Below, piece after piece: positions 1-11,661 of a stretch of 64,000 bases of DNA; positions within the stretch are counted from its first letter, which is position 1; every line of letters starts with the position of its first letter. The stretch is from Termitomyces sp. T153. Taxonomy: Eukaryota; Basidiomycota; Agaricomycetes; Agaricales; Lyophyllaceae. The stretch covers positions 558,001 to 622,000 of the forward strand of contig JACKQL020000001.1 in the NCBI GenBank assembly GCA_018296165.2. The letters run 5' to 3'. A program made the translations under genes and the position numbers. Under the pieces are notes generated by a model, which saw only the letters and a list, made by a program, of their open reading frames with translations, was not told where the DNA came from and made no database searches.

Positions 1-805
1 GCCAACGACCGCCTAGAGATATCCGACTTCTATGATTTCACAAGTTCGTATCCGGACACTAAACTGAAGAAAAAGAGGGACAATACAATGAAACACGACG
101 ACGAACAGGAATGGGAGGATATTGAGAGCGGTGATGAAATCGATGCAGACGACGTTGTCGATGCAGTGGCTTCCGACGAATCAGGACTCGACTCTGAAAT
201 TGACGATAGTATTCCCGATCCCCAAATTACGTATGGTGATTCCCACCTCGAACTTGTGTTGCCATCGGGGGCGCGGATAGGTCACCGCTCAATGCGGCGT
301 TATTATGCACAGTCCTTTCCTGCAGCTCCTAGGAATAGCAGACCTGAAGGAGACCCAAATTCTGGGGCCGCACTTGTTCGTCGCCTTCTTGCGGACAAAA
401 ATGCGGCCCTTGTGCCTCGGAAAGGAGGTTTTGGTGCCTTCGGTTCTGGCACTGAAGTCGTTAAGGCTAGGAATCGTGGCGAAGCTCGTGAAGCGGGTCG
501 ACATGTTAAAGAGTTCAGAGATCAGAAACGCCGCGAAGACTTCAAGACTAGAGTTGCTTTCATTCACAACTCACAGAAACATTTCAGAGATGCTTGTGAG
601 TCTCATCATCTTTGTTCTGGCCACAGCAAGTTTCTTACCCATCCATCGACTCGTCTCAGTACTACAGGTACGGCGAACCTCCCTCGTGCGCTTGATGCTT
701 TGTTTGACCCCCTCTATACGTGTAGTGAATCCTTATCAGACGTTTATTCTTCATATGCTTTGCTTCATACCAAAGTGGTGTATCATATATGCACTAAAGG
801 AGTGA
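1..805 (+). CDS. REI1: REI1/ZNF622-type cytoplasmic 60S biogenesis factor, C-terminal part
   Basis: Reading frame is open from base 1, so the gene begins before the window. Family role (established): Rei1 binds pre-60S particles in the cytoplasm and helps release and recycle the Arx1/Alb1 export factors. Seen here: ISDFYDFTSSYPD at the left edge, an acidic linker, then LVLPSGARIGHRSMRRYY and a basic stretch ending QKHFRDA, all typical of the Rei1 C-terminal half; the N-terminal C2H2 fingers lie outside. An intron is read at 596-659; splicing restores the conserved FRDALLQ ending. The frame then continues as an unconserved tail to a stop at 803-805. Family members usually stop right after LLQ, and the next bases are gtacgg, so a second intron starting at 668 is possible. 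Convergent with RAX2, 56 bp apart. Confidence 0.85.
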
Positions 806-861
806 CAAAAGCTAGGTTGGGTATCATAGTTGCCATCGACGAAAGAGAATGAATCAATGTT

Positions 862-3800
862 CTAATACAAGTATGCGGCCGGGACAACTCCTTCCTGGCC
901 TGTGCGCACATCTCGAGCATACCACCAACTGAAAGATACAAATCAATATGACTAAGATCCAAGTCATCAAAAAATACAACATACGCGGGATCTCGATCGT
1001 CCAATACTTCCAGTTCTGCACCTGCTGATATTGGCAACTCGCCCTCACCAGCACCATCAAAGGAATATCGAGCATGTGCCGGTCGACTAGTCTCTTCTGC
1101 CAATATACCACCAACAGCATCCGATGGCGTTTCAGCGCGTATGTAATTACTAGCGTCAGGCCCGAATGGATCATGACTGTCGTGATTGATTTTTTCTTCA
1201 TTTTCGTCGTTCGTGAAAGGACCAGTACCCAAAATTGTCGTCCGAGTAGCAGCATTTATGTGTTCGAGTAACGACGAAGGTCGATAATGCGTCGAATCAT
1301 CATCGTCCCCTTCCGCACCGTCAAATTTCGCTAATTTGTCGTCACGGCGTGACAAAAGGGTCCACAAAATTCCAATCAACACAATGAAGAAAACGACACC
1401 AGCAGCAATGGCAATTGAAATCAGAATGACGACTCCAACAGCCAAAAAATCTATCTCAATCTCAGCTACAGCAGCGTCGGCTAAAAAGGTTACTCACGAC
1501 GTTGGCTGAAGCTAAAGGTGGGAAACGAGCGGAAAAGAGAAGCCACAGCACCAGGAGAGCCGTTCGCTAAACTCGCTTGAATATAGGGAATGATAGTCTG
1601 CCCGTCAAACAGGGCCGCCGAGGCATTGCCAAAGGTCGAGTCGGATAACAAGCCGGAAATCATGAGCATCCGATCAGGCTCAATGACCCCATTGGCAGAG
1701 TGTGTATCCTGTAAAGGTACCATGATGAGCTGTGACACAGTCGTGCTTCCTTGTAGTGATGATCCTGTGAACCAGTCTAAGTCAAGCTACTTCAAAGGAC
1801 AAAAAGGATGAAACACACCTAAGGCAGTCCACTTGACTCCGTTCCAAAACGATAAAAAGGACGAGGAGCCGTCACTTGATCTGACTATTTATGAATCAAT
1901 GCCCGGAACCGTTAGAGAAATTTGCTCACCGTCCAGCAGCAAAGACACTACTGATGTTGCCATTGTTGACTTCAATCGCGGATACTGGGCCAGGTAGTTC
2001 TCCAGCAGTACCAAGGGCAACCCAGGTTTCGTTGGAAAAACTGAATTGAACAACATTCGAAACAGTATTGTCGGACAAAGCAATAGATCCGGACGCAACA
2101 AGAATATCTTGTCCATCCTGTAAAAAAAGATGAGCCTAAAGAGTACAAGATTGAACAGATTCTTACCCCTCCGTACGCTATGGAAGCTACTTCTCCCCGT
2201 ATACCGCTTCCAAGAGCACTCCATTGTTTACTGGAGGTATCGTACTGACAGATCGACTGACAAGGAAGGGCGTCTGCCCGAGAAAAAGTCCCTGCAACAA
2301 TGATGGTGTTTTCTCTGGAGGACGACTTTGAAACAGAGCGGACAATCACAGATGAGTTTGACAAATTCCGAAGAGGCGGCACCGAAGTGTCCCACGTCTG
2401 TGTCGTTAGATCAAAAACAGCAAGACCGTTTGTATTTGTGCCAGGTATTGTGAATTCACCACCGATGTAGAGCAACTTTCCATCGACGAGGAGAGAGCGC
2501 ACAGTTCCGTTAAGTTGGGTTCCTTGTAGGCCTTGGATTGTAGCGGCCACGGGATCGTATATAGCGATGGCCTCTGATGGATTGGACGATCCAGGAACAA
2601 AGAAAGAGAAGTTTCCACCGATGATGACAACTTCGGCCGATGAGGATGAGTTGGTCCAAAAAGCACCCGCCAAGATAGCCGGTGCTGGCGCAGGAACTGA
2701 TGCTGAAAGTGGAGGCAACCGAGATATTGTAGTTTGTCTGGAAAACAACTTAGACCGGAACAGATGTGATATCCAGGCAGAGGAATGAATGGGGGAGCGA
2801 CGACGGAGTGTGGTAGGCGTTGAGCTCTTTGGAAGGGCGTCGAGTTGAACACCAAGAGGTGTAATGGAAGGGCCAGTTTTACTGTTGCCATTTTTCAGCA
2901 TAACTAAGCCACTAGCACCGACTTTACGGGCGGCCACAACATTACCAGCTATGAGTTGCGTTGATGAAGTCTCGTTTCCCACATGAGTCAAACTTCCCAC
3001 CACAAAACCTCCATTGTTGACCCATGCACCTTTCGTTATATTCCACGTAGCCAGACCTGCTGCAGGAACACCTCTGTTGCCAGCCGACAACACCTGGGTA
3101 AAATTGCCCGCCACCAGGACTTGATCATTCACTAAGCTAAGGCTGGTGACGGGCCCATCGAGGCCAGCGCCAAGAGAACTCCATGAGTTACTTCCAATGT
3201 TGTACAACGCGATGCCTTTGAGTGTTGCACCCATGGATCCGGATAATGTATCACTGAAACTGCCACCAACATAGAGCTGATCATCGTTGAGCAGCAGGGA
3301 TGTCACAGGGCCGTTGAGGCCATCATTGGAAAGCGACGCCAACACACCATTCTTGAACCCAACGAGGTGCGCTGAACCTGATGCGCTGCCTGACGATAGC
3401 ATGAAATCGCCACCTAGATAGATACTTCCTGAAGAATGATGGACGACGGAAGTGATGGCAGACGGTTGAGCAAAGGACAACCCGTTACTTCCCCCGGCTC
3501 CCTTGAACATGTCGATTCCAACTACATCCAGAGCAGTTAGAGTTGAATTTGGAAGGGTTTTCGTTGCGTCAGCATCCGTGATCGTCAGACTTCGTGGCCA
3601 TTCAAAGAAACCAAATCCACTGTTCGGTCTTTGTGCAGAGCCTGAGGTGCTCCCAGAACCATTTGATGTTAGGTTGCCAATACTTTTGAGGACTAATTGT
3701 ACTCTATCAGCCACAATCTCGTATTTTCCAGCTTGCCCCGAACCGGCCGGGTTGTCCGCAAGAGTCATAGTTATTGTCACGACAAAGTCAGGGGAAGAAG

Positions 3801-5397
3801 GCAATACTGGGCCACTGTAAAGAAGAACAACGGCATCGTCTTCGTTTTGCTGGTTGACAGTCGCAACACTCGGTTGTGTACCTTCTCCAGGGAAAACTGT
3901 GACTTTGACGGACGTTCGCGAACTACAGTCCTGGAAGTTGGTACAGCCGGGTACGAGTAAGTTAATGTCGTAATTTCCAGAGGCCGATACATAGGGTATC
4001 CAAGTAAGGGTGGGACCATTCGCTGCAGATGTCCCAACATCGACGTCAGCGACGAGGACTGTTTGTGTTGTTCCAGCGATGTCTGTATTCGCAATTTTGG
4101 TTCTCCAGTCGCCAGTGCGAGTCGTATTGGATGGATTCGGCGCAAAACAGGACAAACCATTGTTGGAATCTACTGAGGACGCGAAAGCTCCGGAGGAAAG
4201 AAGTTGTAGGATATGCAGTCCTGCGGCTGTGCCAGTGAATCTTGATAGCTTGATCTGGACACCAGTGATGTTCTGGGTATTATCAAAAAGGAAATCTTGA
4301 TAGAGCAACGACGAATCAAGAGAAAGAGGGCATAGATCAGAACAACTTTGAGTCTGTCCTGTCACTGGGTCGCGATAGCTAAGAATTTGTAAATTGTTGT
4401 CGGGAATGGTAGTTACACTGTTCTAACAAGTCAAGTGAGAACTGTACTAGATTAAACACTCTTACCTAAACCCGGTGGTTCCGTGATCACTTTGAAACGT
4501 ATTACCCAGACGAACACCATTAACAGAGATGAAGGAGAAGGTGCGAACAGTGACAAGTGCGGTGGAGGAATCCGCAGCGAACCAAGTATTACCGGCACCA
4601 TCCGCACCTGACGGGCAAAGGATGTTCTGAATGTTGCTGAACTTGGTATCAGAAGTAGAAGGAGAACCTTCAACCTGTGCATCCCCCAAAGGAATGGGAA
4701 CAAGCGAGGATGAAAATGGCGTAGCCCCCTGTGAGAAGGGGACATTAGGATTGTTGGTGCCGTTTAACGCTACGCCGTCTCCAGGAAACGTGGTAACGAA
4801 TGAACCAGCGAAGAAAACGCTCAAGTCGGATGCGTTTGTTGTGATAGAAAGGACTTTGGCTTGTGCTCCCGAAAGACCAACGAAGGGAGGTTGTGACCAT
4901 GTACCCGTTTTGGGATCCCATACAGCAACATTCAACCCCGGAGATGAGAAAGTTCCACCCACCCAGACTTTGTCGTCTGCTGTATCACAGAACGTGGCAT
5001 AGACTTCACCGTTGGGGCCGTTTGAACCAAGCGGGGCCCATGATCCGGATGCGGGTGTGAAGGACGCTACGTTGCTGGCAGAAGTAGTGCCGATGGAAGA
5101 AAAATTCCCAGCGACGTAGAGGATATCCTTCATGATACAGCTCGTTAGGATGCGGCCGCCAATATTTGTAGACGCGAGACGTGTGAGGGCACCGTGAGTG
5201 CTGCGTGAGAATATGGTGGACGTGGCGGGGTCAAAAGCTGGGGCAGAAGAGGCATTCTGGAACAGATCTAAGCCGGCAAATGCGCCGGCGAGACCAACAG
5301 TGCCCATGCGATCAAAATTGACGAGTGGGAGGGCAGCGAAGGCAACATTTGAAAAAAGAGAGAACACGAGAACACGAGAAGAAGAAGTCGTAAACAT
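862..5397 (-). CDS. RAX2: Rax2-like cortical polarity marker, beta-propeller ectodomain plus cytoplasmic SH3
   Basis: Single-pass membrane glycoprotein of about 1410 residues that marks growth or bud sites in fungi. Seven exons read on the minus strand: 5397-4466, 4417-2167, 2117-1930, 1880-1819, 1764-1498, 1450-985, 928-862; the sum is divisible by three. The ATG at 5397 starts a signal peptide (MFTTSSSRVLVFSLF...). The ectodomain has many Rax2/kelch-like repeats with GGNF/GGDF and 'V.AGNF' motifs and NXS/T sites. Near residues 1275-1300 there is one transmembrane helix (VVILISIAIAAGVVFFIVLI), then a basic and acidic cytoplasmic segment. The last exon, joined across intron 929-984, completes an SH3-like domain: ARYSFDGAGEGELP ... 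LDDRDPAWWYARDV ... GVVPAAYLY, stop. Without that splice the frame gives an unrelated tail. An upstream TTG at 5427 was not used as the start because it precedes the signal peptide. Confidence 0.9.
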
Positions 5398-5761
5398 TAC
5401 GCGGAAGAAAGGAACATACGCGGGCAATTACGATGGTATAGGCCTCGCAATATAGGGGAACGACTTCGATGAAAGTTGAACGGCGAGGATGCAACGACTA
5501 CAACGACAAGACTTGAACACGAGCAATCAACGAGTGATTGTCGTAATATCGACTTTCGCACGCGGCCTATTCCGGTAGGCGTATAAAAACATACGTTATA
5601 TTGATTCGAAGTATACTATAGATATTTCAATCGTTGGCGCCCTTTACAACAAATTTACTTGTATCTACTGTGTCCCCAACGGGCAAGAGGAATGCTGACG
5701 ATTTCTCGAATGACCTGATAGCCTCAAGTCAAGAGAAACCCAAATCCATGGACCATTCCAC
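5398..5761. other. Intergenic, nothing recognised
   Basis: The stretch lies between RAX2 and the small mitochondrial gene on the same strand. It should hold the RAX2 promoter and the 3' UTR of its neighbour. I see no ORF, RNA gene or repeat that I can support. Confidence 0.5.
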
Positions 5762-6190
5762 TTACTGGGGATACCGGTAGCGATGTACTAGAGGCTGCCT
5801 AGCGGAGCTGAGCAAAACTGCTGTTTCCGAATTGTCTGCAGACATGGCGGTGTGCTTCACGGCCAGATCCAACAATCTGTCGCGTGGAGTATAATACAGC
5901 GCTATCCAACGTGTCAAATAGGTATCATTCGTCGGTTCAGGTGCATATTTGTAGGCTGCGGCAACGAGCAACGCGGCAAAAACTGTGTTTCTCCAGAACG
6001 AACCACTGAATTCTGCTCAGCTTGTCAGGACGAAAAGGCCGGAAAGGAAGATGTGCTGACCCTCTCTCGGATAATGCTCGGTGGGGTCTTCGTGGTGACT
6101 ATCGTGAGCAGAAGAAGATGCGTTGCGGTGGGAAATGAGAGAGGCTACCGGTCGCTGGCGGACCAGCAACGCCACTCGAGCAAGAGACAT
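5762..6190 (-). CDS. Small mitochondrial single-pass protein, complex I accessory subunit-like
   Basis: Two exons, 6190-6061 and 6012-5762, with a 48 bp intron; 126 residues. The N-terminus (MSLARVALLVRQRPVASLIS) is basic, Ser/Ala-rich and free of acids, as in a mitochondrial presequence. Then come HEDPTEHYPRE and, across the splice, FSGSFWRNTVFAALLVAAAYKYAPEP, a proline/Trp-Arg-Asn turn followed by one hydrophobic helix, and a hydrophilic tail. This order matches what I know of small fungal accessory subunits of NADH:ubiquinone oxidoreductase (17.8 kDa type), which sit in the inner membrane. The assignment is an inference from architecture and a few motif residues; another inner-membrane protein cannot be excluded. 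It is divergent from the next gene, with 92 bp between start codons. Confidence 0.55.
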
Positions 6191-6282
6191 TGAGTTGGTT
6201 GCGGGTCGAGAAATTCCGACAATTATCAGTGACCATCGACATTCAACAAAGCCAAACACACAACTTGACCCCCGCAGACATC

Positions 6283-6675
6283 ATGTCGACTCCCCGTCTG
6301 TCTGTGTCTTTTTCTCCTGAGTACCCGCTAATTCCACATCTACGCCAAGTTTCTGCTGCAGCTGACAATTCCGACCTCCTTCAACCTTTGCTCGCCAGTG
6401 CAGAAAGAAGAGCTCTCCTCGCGTTTCCAGATTCTACCGCCTCTTGTACACTTCTCCATTCATCGGAACCTCCTATTGCTACCTGTTTCTCTAAACCCCT
6501 TCCCCGCCTCCCGTTGGAATATCTCATCGATGCCCTGAATGAGCACTTCGCCTTGGAGGTTGATCGCGTATCTCAGCACATCCGTGAGACTAACAAGTCT
6601 ATCGAGGGATACAAGAACGCTCAACACGACCGTCTGCAGAAGCAACGCGAGCGATTCGTGACGCAATATAAATAG
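6283..6675 (+). CDS. Short unknown protein with C-terminal coiled coil
   Basis: An uninterrupted 130-codon frame beginning MSTPRLSVSFSPEYP. I do not recognise the family. The first two thirds are Pro/Leu/Ser rich. From about residue 85 the sequence becomes charged and helical (EVDRVSQHIRETNKSIEGYK... RLQKQRERF), which looks like a coiled coil. The frame is open upstream to a TTG at 6190, but that overlaps the start of the divergent neighbour, so the ATG at 6283 is preferred. It probably shares a bidirectional promoter with the mitochondrial gene on the left. Downstream fragments (6850-7190) might be extra exons, which would change the C-terminus. Confidence 0.5.
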   Translation: MSTPRLSVSFSPEYPLIPHLRQVSAAADNSDLLQPLLASAERRALLAFPDSTASCTLLHSSEPPIATCFSKPLPRLPLEYLIDALNEHFALEVDRVSQHIRETNKSIEGYKNAQHDRLQKQRERFVTQYK

Positions 6676-6849
6676 TAGGCTGCTGGAGTGTATCAAGTAG
6701 TATCGTTCCATCTATTTATGTGAAACCAGCGTGACTCGTCCTCGTGTGTATCATTTTATTTCTCAAGTAGCGTCCACAATCCTATCCGATTACTATCAAT
6801 GTGTACGGTCTATCCCATTGCACTCTGGTCTCACATTGATGGCGATCTC

Positions 6850-7190
6850 TGACAGCCACCCAGTCTGTCCGTCAATCCTCCATCAGTGATGCGACTCGTC
6901 AAAAACTAGAACAGCATTCAAGCTCACGCCCTGGTAGAACGCAATGCGCTCAAGGGTATATCGAGTCAATCCAGTCCTTTTTGACAATGACTGACGAACA
7001 AGAGATGACAAGGGCGTGACTCCCATGTTCATTGCTGTCAGGGAGATACTGGAGCGTTCGCAGCTCGAGGTTTGTACAATCACTCAAACAATCTGGCAGG
7101 ACAAGCTGGACCACGCCTTGCAGCAGCGTCCCGACGTTGCTGAACTACTCAAGGAAGGAATTTCAACTGGTAGTTCCCATCGACTGTGAG
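6850..7190 (+). other. Coding-like but broken segment of unknown origin
   Basis: Between the short unknown gene and the DUF1279 gene the plus strand shows coding-like runs in two frames. One is TRQKLEQHSSS... around 6890-6950. The other is DKGVTPMFIAVREILERSQL with a helical continuation ...QQRPDVAELLKEGIS to a stop near 7187. GVTPMFIAVREI resembles the core of an ankyrin repeat. The frames can be joined by a GT-AG intron from about 6955 to 7040, but no convincing start is seen. It may be distal exons of the gene at 6283 or a decayed ankyrin gene. The rest of 6676-7348 holds nothing I can support. Confidence 0.25.
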
Positions 7191-7348
7191 TGAAATGTCT
7201 GGTAAAGGGCAGAGGAAGAGACTCTTTCGTCGTAGTGCTATGTAGCTGAGGTATATTGTAATGTGTAAACTTAAGAACATGTCTTCATATCAAGCTTTCA
7301 GAAGGTCATTCAGCAAACCTTGGATTATGGTGATCACAGCTAGAATAC

Positions 7349-7969
7349 CTAATTATTCCTTCCCCGGAGCCTGCCTCTCAACTCAGCGGCAGCGCGCTTG
7401 GCTCCGGCACCTCCTGCCCAACCTCTGCGACTAAGCCAACCGACCAATTTTGGCGTGAAGGCAGCTGTCAAGCCCAATCGAACGGGAAAAAATAGCGTTT
7501 TATGGATGGTGTAGGCCAGAACAAGCATTGCATAAAGGCCCTCTTGACCAGGTTGTCCTGATCGTGCACCAGTGTTGTCGATCTCATCGCGACCGGGCTC
7601 TGGAGGATGGGAGTGTAGCACATCTGCAATTGACTGTCTGATGCCGACGGCAACTTGTGCTACGTAATCGGCGCCGAGGAGGTTGACGCCAGCAAACGCG
7701 ACACCAAAGTCGATGACGGATAGCAAGGCATAAACGCCGAGAGCGTACCACCCATAGGATTTTATGAGATGTTTGAGACGTTGTGAGAGGGTCGCGCCTG
7801 ATGGGAGGCCTGGATCTTCTCTAGCAGACTGGCGGGAGGGCGAGCGGTGGAAGAGACGTGGACGGGAGACAACCAGAGGACGGAGACGGACGACAGGGAG
7901 AATGGGGGGAGCGACGCGGGGAGCGAGTGCTCTAAGAATGGGCAGACGAGGGAGAAGAGAGCGGACCAT
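7349..7969 (-). CDS. DUF1279/FAM210-like mitochondrial membrane protein
   Basis: Intronless, 206 residues. The N-terminal 45 residues are rich in Arg, Pro and Ser with no acids, a clear mitochondrial targeting region. Residues about 55-195 carry the DUF1279 pattern: SQRLKHLIKSYGWYALGVY, hydrophobic VIDFGVAFAGVNLLGADYV, then AYTIHKTLFFPVRLGLTAAF and TPKLVGWLSRRGW. The family is found in fungal and animal mitochondria (FAM210A/B); the molecular function in fungi is unclear to me. The protein ends in a basic Gly/Arg tail. The gene sits next to the CpG-depleted island but has normal CpG content itself, so it lies outside it. Confidence 0.85.
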   Translation of the reverse strand: MVRSLLPRLPILRALAPRVAPPILPVVRLRPLVVSRPRLFHRSPSRQSAREDPGLPSGATLSQRLKHLIKSYGWYALGVYALLSVIDFGVAFAGVNLLGADYVAQVAVGIRQSIADVLHSHPPEPGRDEIDNTGARSGQPGQEGLYAMLVLAYTIHKTLFFPVRLGLTAAFTPKLVGWLSRRGWAGGAGAKRAAAELRGRLRGRNN

Positions 7970-8333
7970 ACACGTGCACTAGACTTTTATAAAGACTAAT
8001 AGTAAGATTATTCCCGCTAGTCTGTATACGTAGGGGGAGTTTTAGAGGACCCGAGCACTTTTTCGCCTAGAGGATTCATCACGTGAAATCACATGTTTAT
8101 ATTTCACATGGGTTCGTTCTGAACCGGGCTGCAAAAACACAATAGCGGACTTGAGGGGACAAAGTACTAACTTTGCAGATTTGAGGCCTCTCTGGAGGCA
8201 ATCTTGGTCCATATTATTGCAGATTCAAGGCCATTCAGGCAAAAAAATTGGAAAATTGACAGTGCAATTCCCGAGCATTTCAGGCTTTCGAAAGACTATT
8301 TGATTGATGTATGCTTTGCGATGCCCCGGGGTC
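7970..8333. other. Intergenic flank of the repeat island
   Basis: Upstream region of the DUF1279 gene. CpG is still normal here (last ones at about 8309 and 8331). It contains a short inverted repeat, gtgaaat...atttcac, at about 8084-8109. Nothing else is recognised. Confidence 0.4.
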
Positions 8334-8936
8334 TTTGATGGTGTTGAAGTACCCTGCACTAAAAGTTATTGCCTGCTCCTCCATCAGCTCCAGCTGCCCC
8401 CACTACCAGTCCTGCTTCTGCTGCCTCTTCTAGTAAAAGGTGAAGATAGAAGTGGTGGACTTAAGAGGAAGTGGATGCTAGATGCTAGCCTAGGTTGCTG
8501 GGTACTCATGAAGGGCTGTTGGCACTAAGGTCACTAGCAAGAGGTTGGAGGGTTGGAGGGAATAGTTGGCAAAAGTATTAGCAAAAGAGCAGTGTGCAGA
8601 CAAAAACTAGCCATAGGTGCTAGTGCTAAACATAGACTTGACAAAATAGTACCTGAAGGTGGTACCAGCAAAACAAATCAAAAAAGAAGATTTAGAGTTT
8701 CAAAACTTAAATCTGAAGTCTACAGCTATAACAAAGTACAATTCTTCAATGGTTGTATAGAAAACATGATAGTATTTATGATAAGTAGAAGTAATGAAAC
8801 CAAAAGGTGATAACAGTGAACTGGTTGCTAGCAACCTATCAAAGTCAGTTGGAATATCAGGTGGTTCAGAATCAAGCAAAGTATAGTCAAAGGAAGAGCC
8901 ATGATATGACAGCTGATATGACATAAAGAGACTAGG

Positions 8937-9690
8937 GAGGACAAAGGCAAAACTAGTCGCTAGCCATAATTATTAGCATCACTAAGTCAAAATAACAATA
9001 AGGGCACCTGCAGTTGGTACCACACAAAGTCAAAGTTGAGGTCAGCAAGACTGTCACTAAGTAGTTGTTGATGGTGAGCAAAAGAGCAAAATGAGATCTT
9101 AAGCTAGTAAGCTTAGAGAGAAAGAGGGAAACAGTACTCTGTTCATTGTTCTTTAGTCTCTATGTACAGGCAGTATTTATACTGTTTGTAGGTATAGTAT
9201 GATAGTAGTTTCCACCAGCAATGGCATCTGCCAAGGTGTCTATGATATATACAAGGTGTCAGTCTCATAACCAAGTAAAAGTAAGTGAAGTCAATGTGAT
9301 GTGTAAAAATTACAAATTGCAAGAAAAGAGCATGTCTGATGTCAATACCTGAAGTGTAGATGCCATTCAAGTATGTTTGTAAGCTCTCCAAGAAGAAGAA
9401 TAAATAAGAAATCACACAACTGTCAATATGTCCATTTTTTTGGAGAGAAGGCTGTGTTGTCACCAGGAAAGTCACTAGCAATCATTGCTAATAGAGGTGG
9501 CTTGTGATTGATAAGTCTTGTGGTCACTGAAATTCCATGCAAAGGCTACCTCTCAGGGCTAGGCCTCATGTGCTGAGTATCATGACTTGCATCATGACTT
9601 GTGCCATATCAATATAGTCCACTGCCATCCAATCAGAAATGCTGAAAAATGGTGCTCAGCAACAAGTGGGTCTTGCCAGCATGTACCCCC
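8937..9690. repeat. LTR-like repeat, copy A
   Basis: Shares ordered blocks with 16490-17222: aagggcacc...agttggtaccacac, the run tctatgtacaggcagtattta, gatgccattcaagtatgt, gctgagtatcatgactt and a right end aaatggtgctcagcaaca. The copies are strongly diverged, with indels. The left end is uncertain; weak similarity may begin near 8815 (aactggttgctagc). The form (no ORF, AT-rich, about 0.7-1 kb, one copy inserted in a Copia gene) suggests a solo LTR or a non-autonomous element. Confidence 0.55.
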
Positions 9691-9761
9691 CATTGTTTTT
9701 TGGGGCTTGCTAACTAGAGTCATTTCTTTGGGTCCTCAGCATTGGGCATGAGGTTGTTGCG

Positions 9762-11352
9762 CAGTTGGTGAGGGTGGACTCTCACTTTACCCACAACTTT
9801 AGGGGAGGTAGGGTGTACTTTGGGTTTTTTTCCTGTTCTTGGTCTTATCTCTTATCAATAGATCTCCATCTCCATCTTATACTGTGTTTGGAGGATGTCT
9901 GTTTGTGTATCCATTTACTACTATTTGTTTTGGTTGTTAGAGTTTAACAAGCATTTGTATACATTGAGGGGGTAGATATCTGTTGGGTCTATATAGTCAT
10001 ACATATAGTGTATATCACACTTAATGCAGTTTGCATGGTTTGTGCCATGTTCTTATTGTGCATACTTCCTTGTAGTACTATATTGGATATGTATGGTGGT
10101 AATTATGATATGTATTGAGGCATGAGGGGCATTTAGTCCTGAGGTGGACATACTGTATTACCTTCACTCCTATTTGTTCTCTCTTCATTCCTACAATCAG
10201 GCCTACTCTTTGAGTCAACTTAGAGGAAGCCTCTCTTTGCTGCCATTTCATGTATTTCATCAATTCTTTTTTGTTAAACCTATGGTTTCATATAGGTCTA
10301 TGGGTCCTAGTTTGAGGGGTGGGTTTGTGAGATGTCTTTGTATGCCCCTCCCATAGTCCTTCATGAGCCTAGACATCCCTGTTGCCTAAGAGATATGTAC
10401 TTGTATAACACATGTTGCCCCAGTGTTTATATCTTTGCCCAGAAGGAGAACCACTTTGGGTTGAGGGAGCAGTCATGTGGGTCAACTGGCTCTTGGAGTT
10501 TTGTTTTTAGGTAAGGTGTGCTATTTGTGTTTATAGCAAGAAGTGGTGGGTATATGCTGACTTTGTCACCCTCTCCCATGTTGTTTATCATGCAGCATAA
10601 CCTATTGGATAGGGTCTCCACTAGGCTGGATATGACCCATTCTAGGAGCCAGTACCTGATGCTTCTGAGTGTTACCCCCCTCTTTCCATATGTTTCCAGA
10701 ATCCTGACTGTGCTTCTTGAGCTGATTGGGCTGCTATCTGCAGAGGGCACAGGAGATAGTGGTACACTCTCTGTGTGGAGAGGGGTAGCAATGTCTATTA
10801 TTGGGAAGGAGTATTGTAAATTTGGCATGTTGTACAGGGACATGAGAGTGCTGCAAATGGGGGGAGGTGGTCATATTATGCAGGTCTTATTGGCATATGA
10901 AGGGGAAGCACATGTTTTTTATAGTGGCCCTGCCAGGGAGATGTGGGACAGAGTTATGATATTCCTGGCAGGTGTTTGCATAGGCCTGTTCCTCAGGTTT
11001 AGGTAGGAGTGATGCATAAGCAAGGGGTATTCATGGGTTAGGGTTACAGTGAGGGGTATTGGCTCATAGTTTTATGGTCATAGGGGTTGTGATATGGTTA
11101 TGCTATTGAGGTTGCATATTGGCATGGTACTTATGCACAATCAATCTTTTTCCAGTCTGTCCAGCCACACTTTTTTGTGGGTGGTCAGGCATGTCAGTTG
11201 TTGGCATAGTATTATGTATAGTGGTTGCCAGCTGTTGTCATAGCATTACATGTGGTTGTTACATGTTTAGTAAGGTCTCATGTTTTTGTGTCTTTTGAAG
11301 TGACTTTAGCATTGGTGCACTTATGTCACTCTTACTCTGTGGGTGCATGCAT
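9762..11352. other. CpG-free anonymous sequence
   Basis: A stretch of 1.59 kb without one CG dinucleotide by my reading. The longest plus-strand frame (10518-11006) starts at a non-ATG codon and resembles no family I know; the antisense frame at 10427-10843 is equally unrecognised. It lies left of the Gypsy integrase fossil, so it may be the eroded gag/RT part of that element, but I cannot find protease, RT or RNase H motifs in any frame. Confidence 0.4.
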
Positions 11353-11661
11353 CGATGTTGGTGTATCTAGCTAGATCCAAGCTGTTTGGCATATGGGCTA
11401 AGAGCACATTTCTGGGGGGGAGAGAAGGGAGTTTGTGCTCACAAGTGGTATTTGGGGCACAGTCACCTCCTCATATGGTGTTCCATCACCCTCTCCTAGG
11501 TGAGTTATCCAAAAGGGGAAGCATCTGAGAAAGTTTGTTTTTTTGTATGAAGTAGATGCAGGACTGGTGTGTTAGGCTTGGGCACTGCTTCCAGTGTTAG
11601 TGGAGCACATAGTGGTATTGGATTGAGCTTCCCCATGGCAAGCCCCCCCATGGCAATCTTT

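Noticed and set aside
10427..10843. 138-codon minus-strand ORF in the repeat island
   Set aside because: Lack of CpG lowers stop frequency on one strand; no family resemblance.
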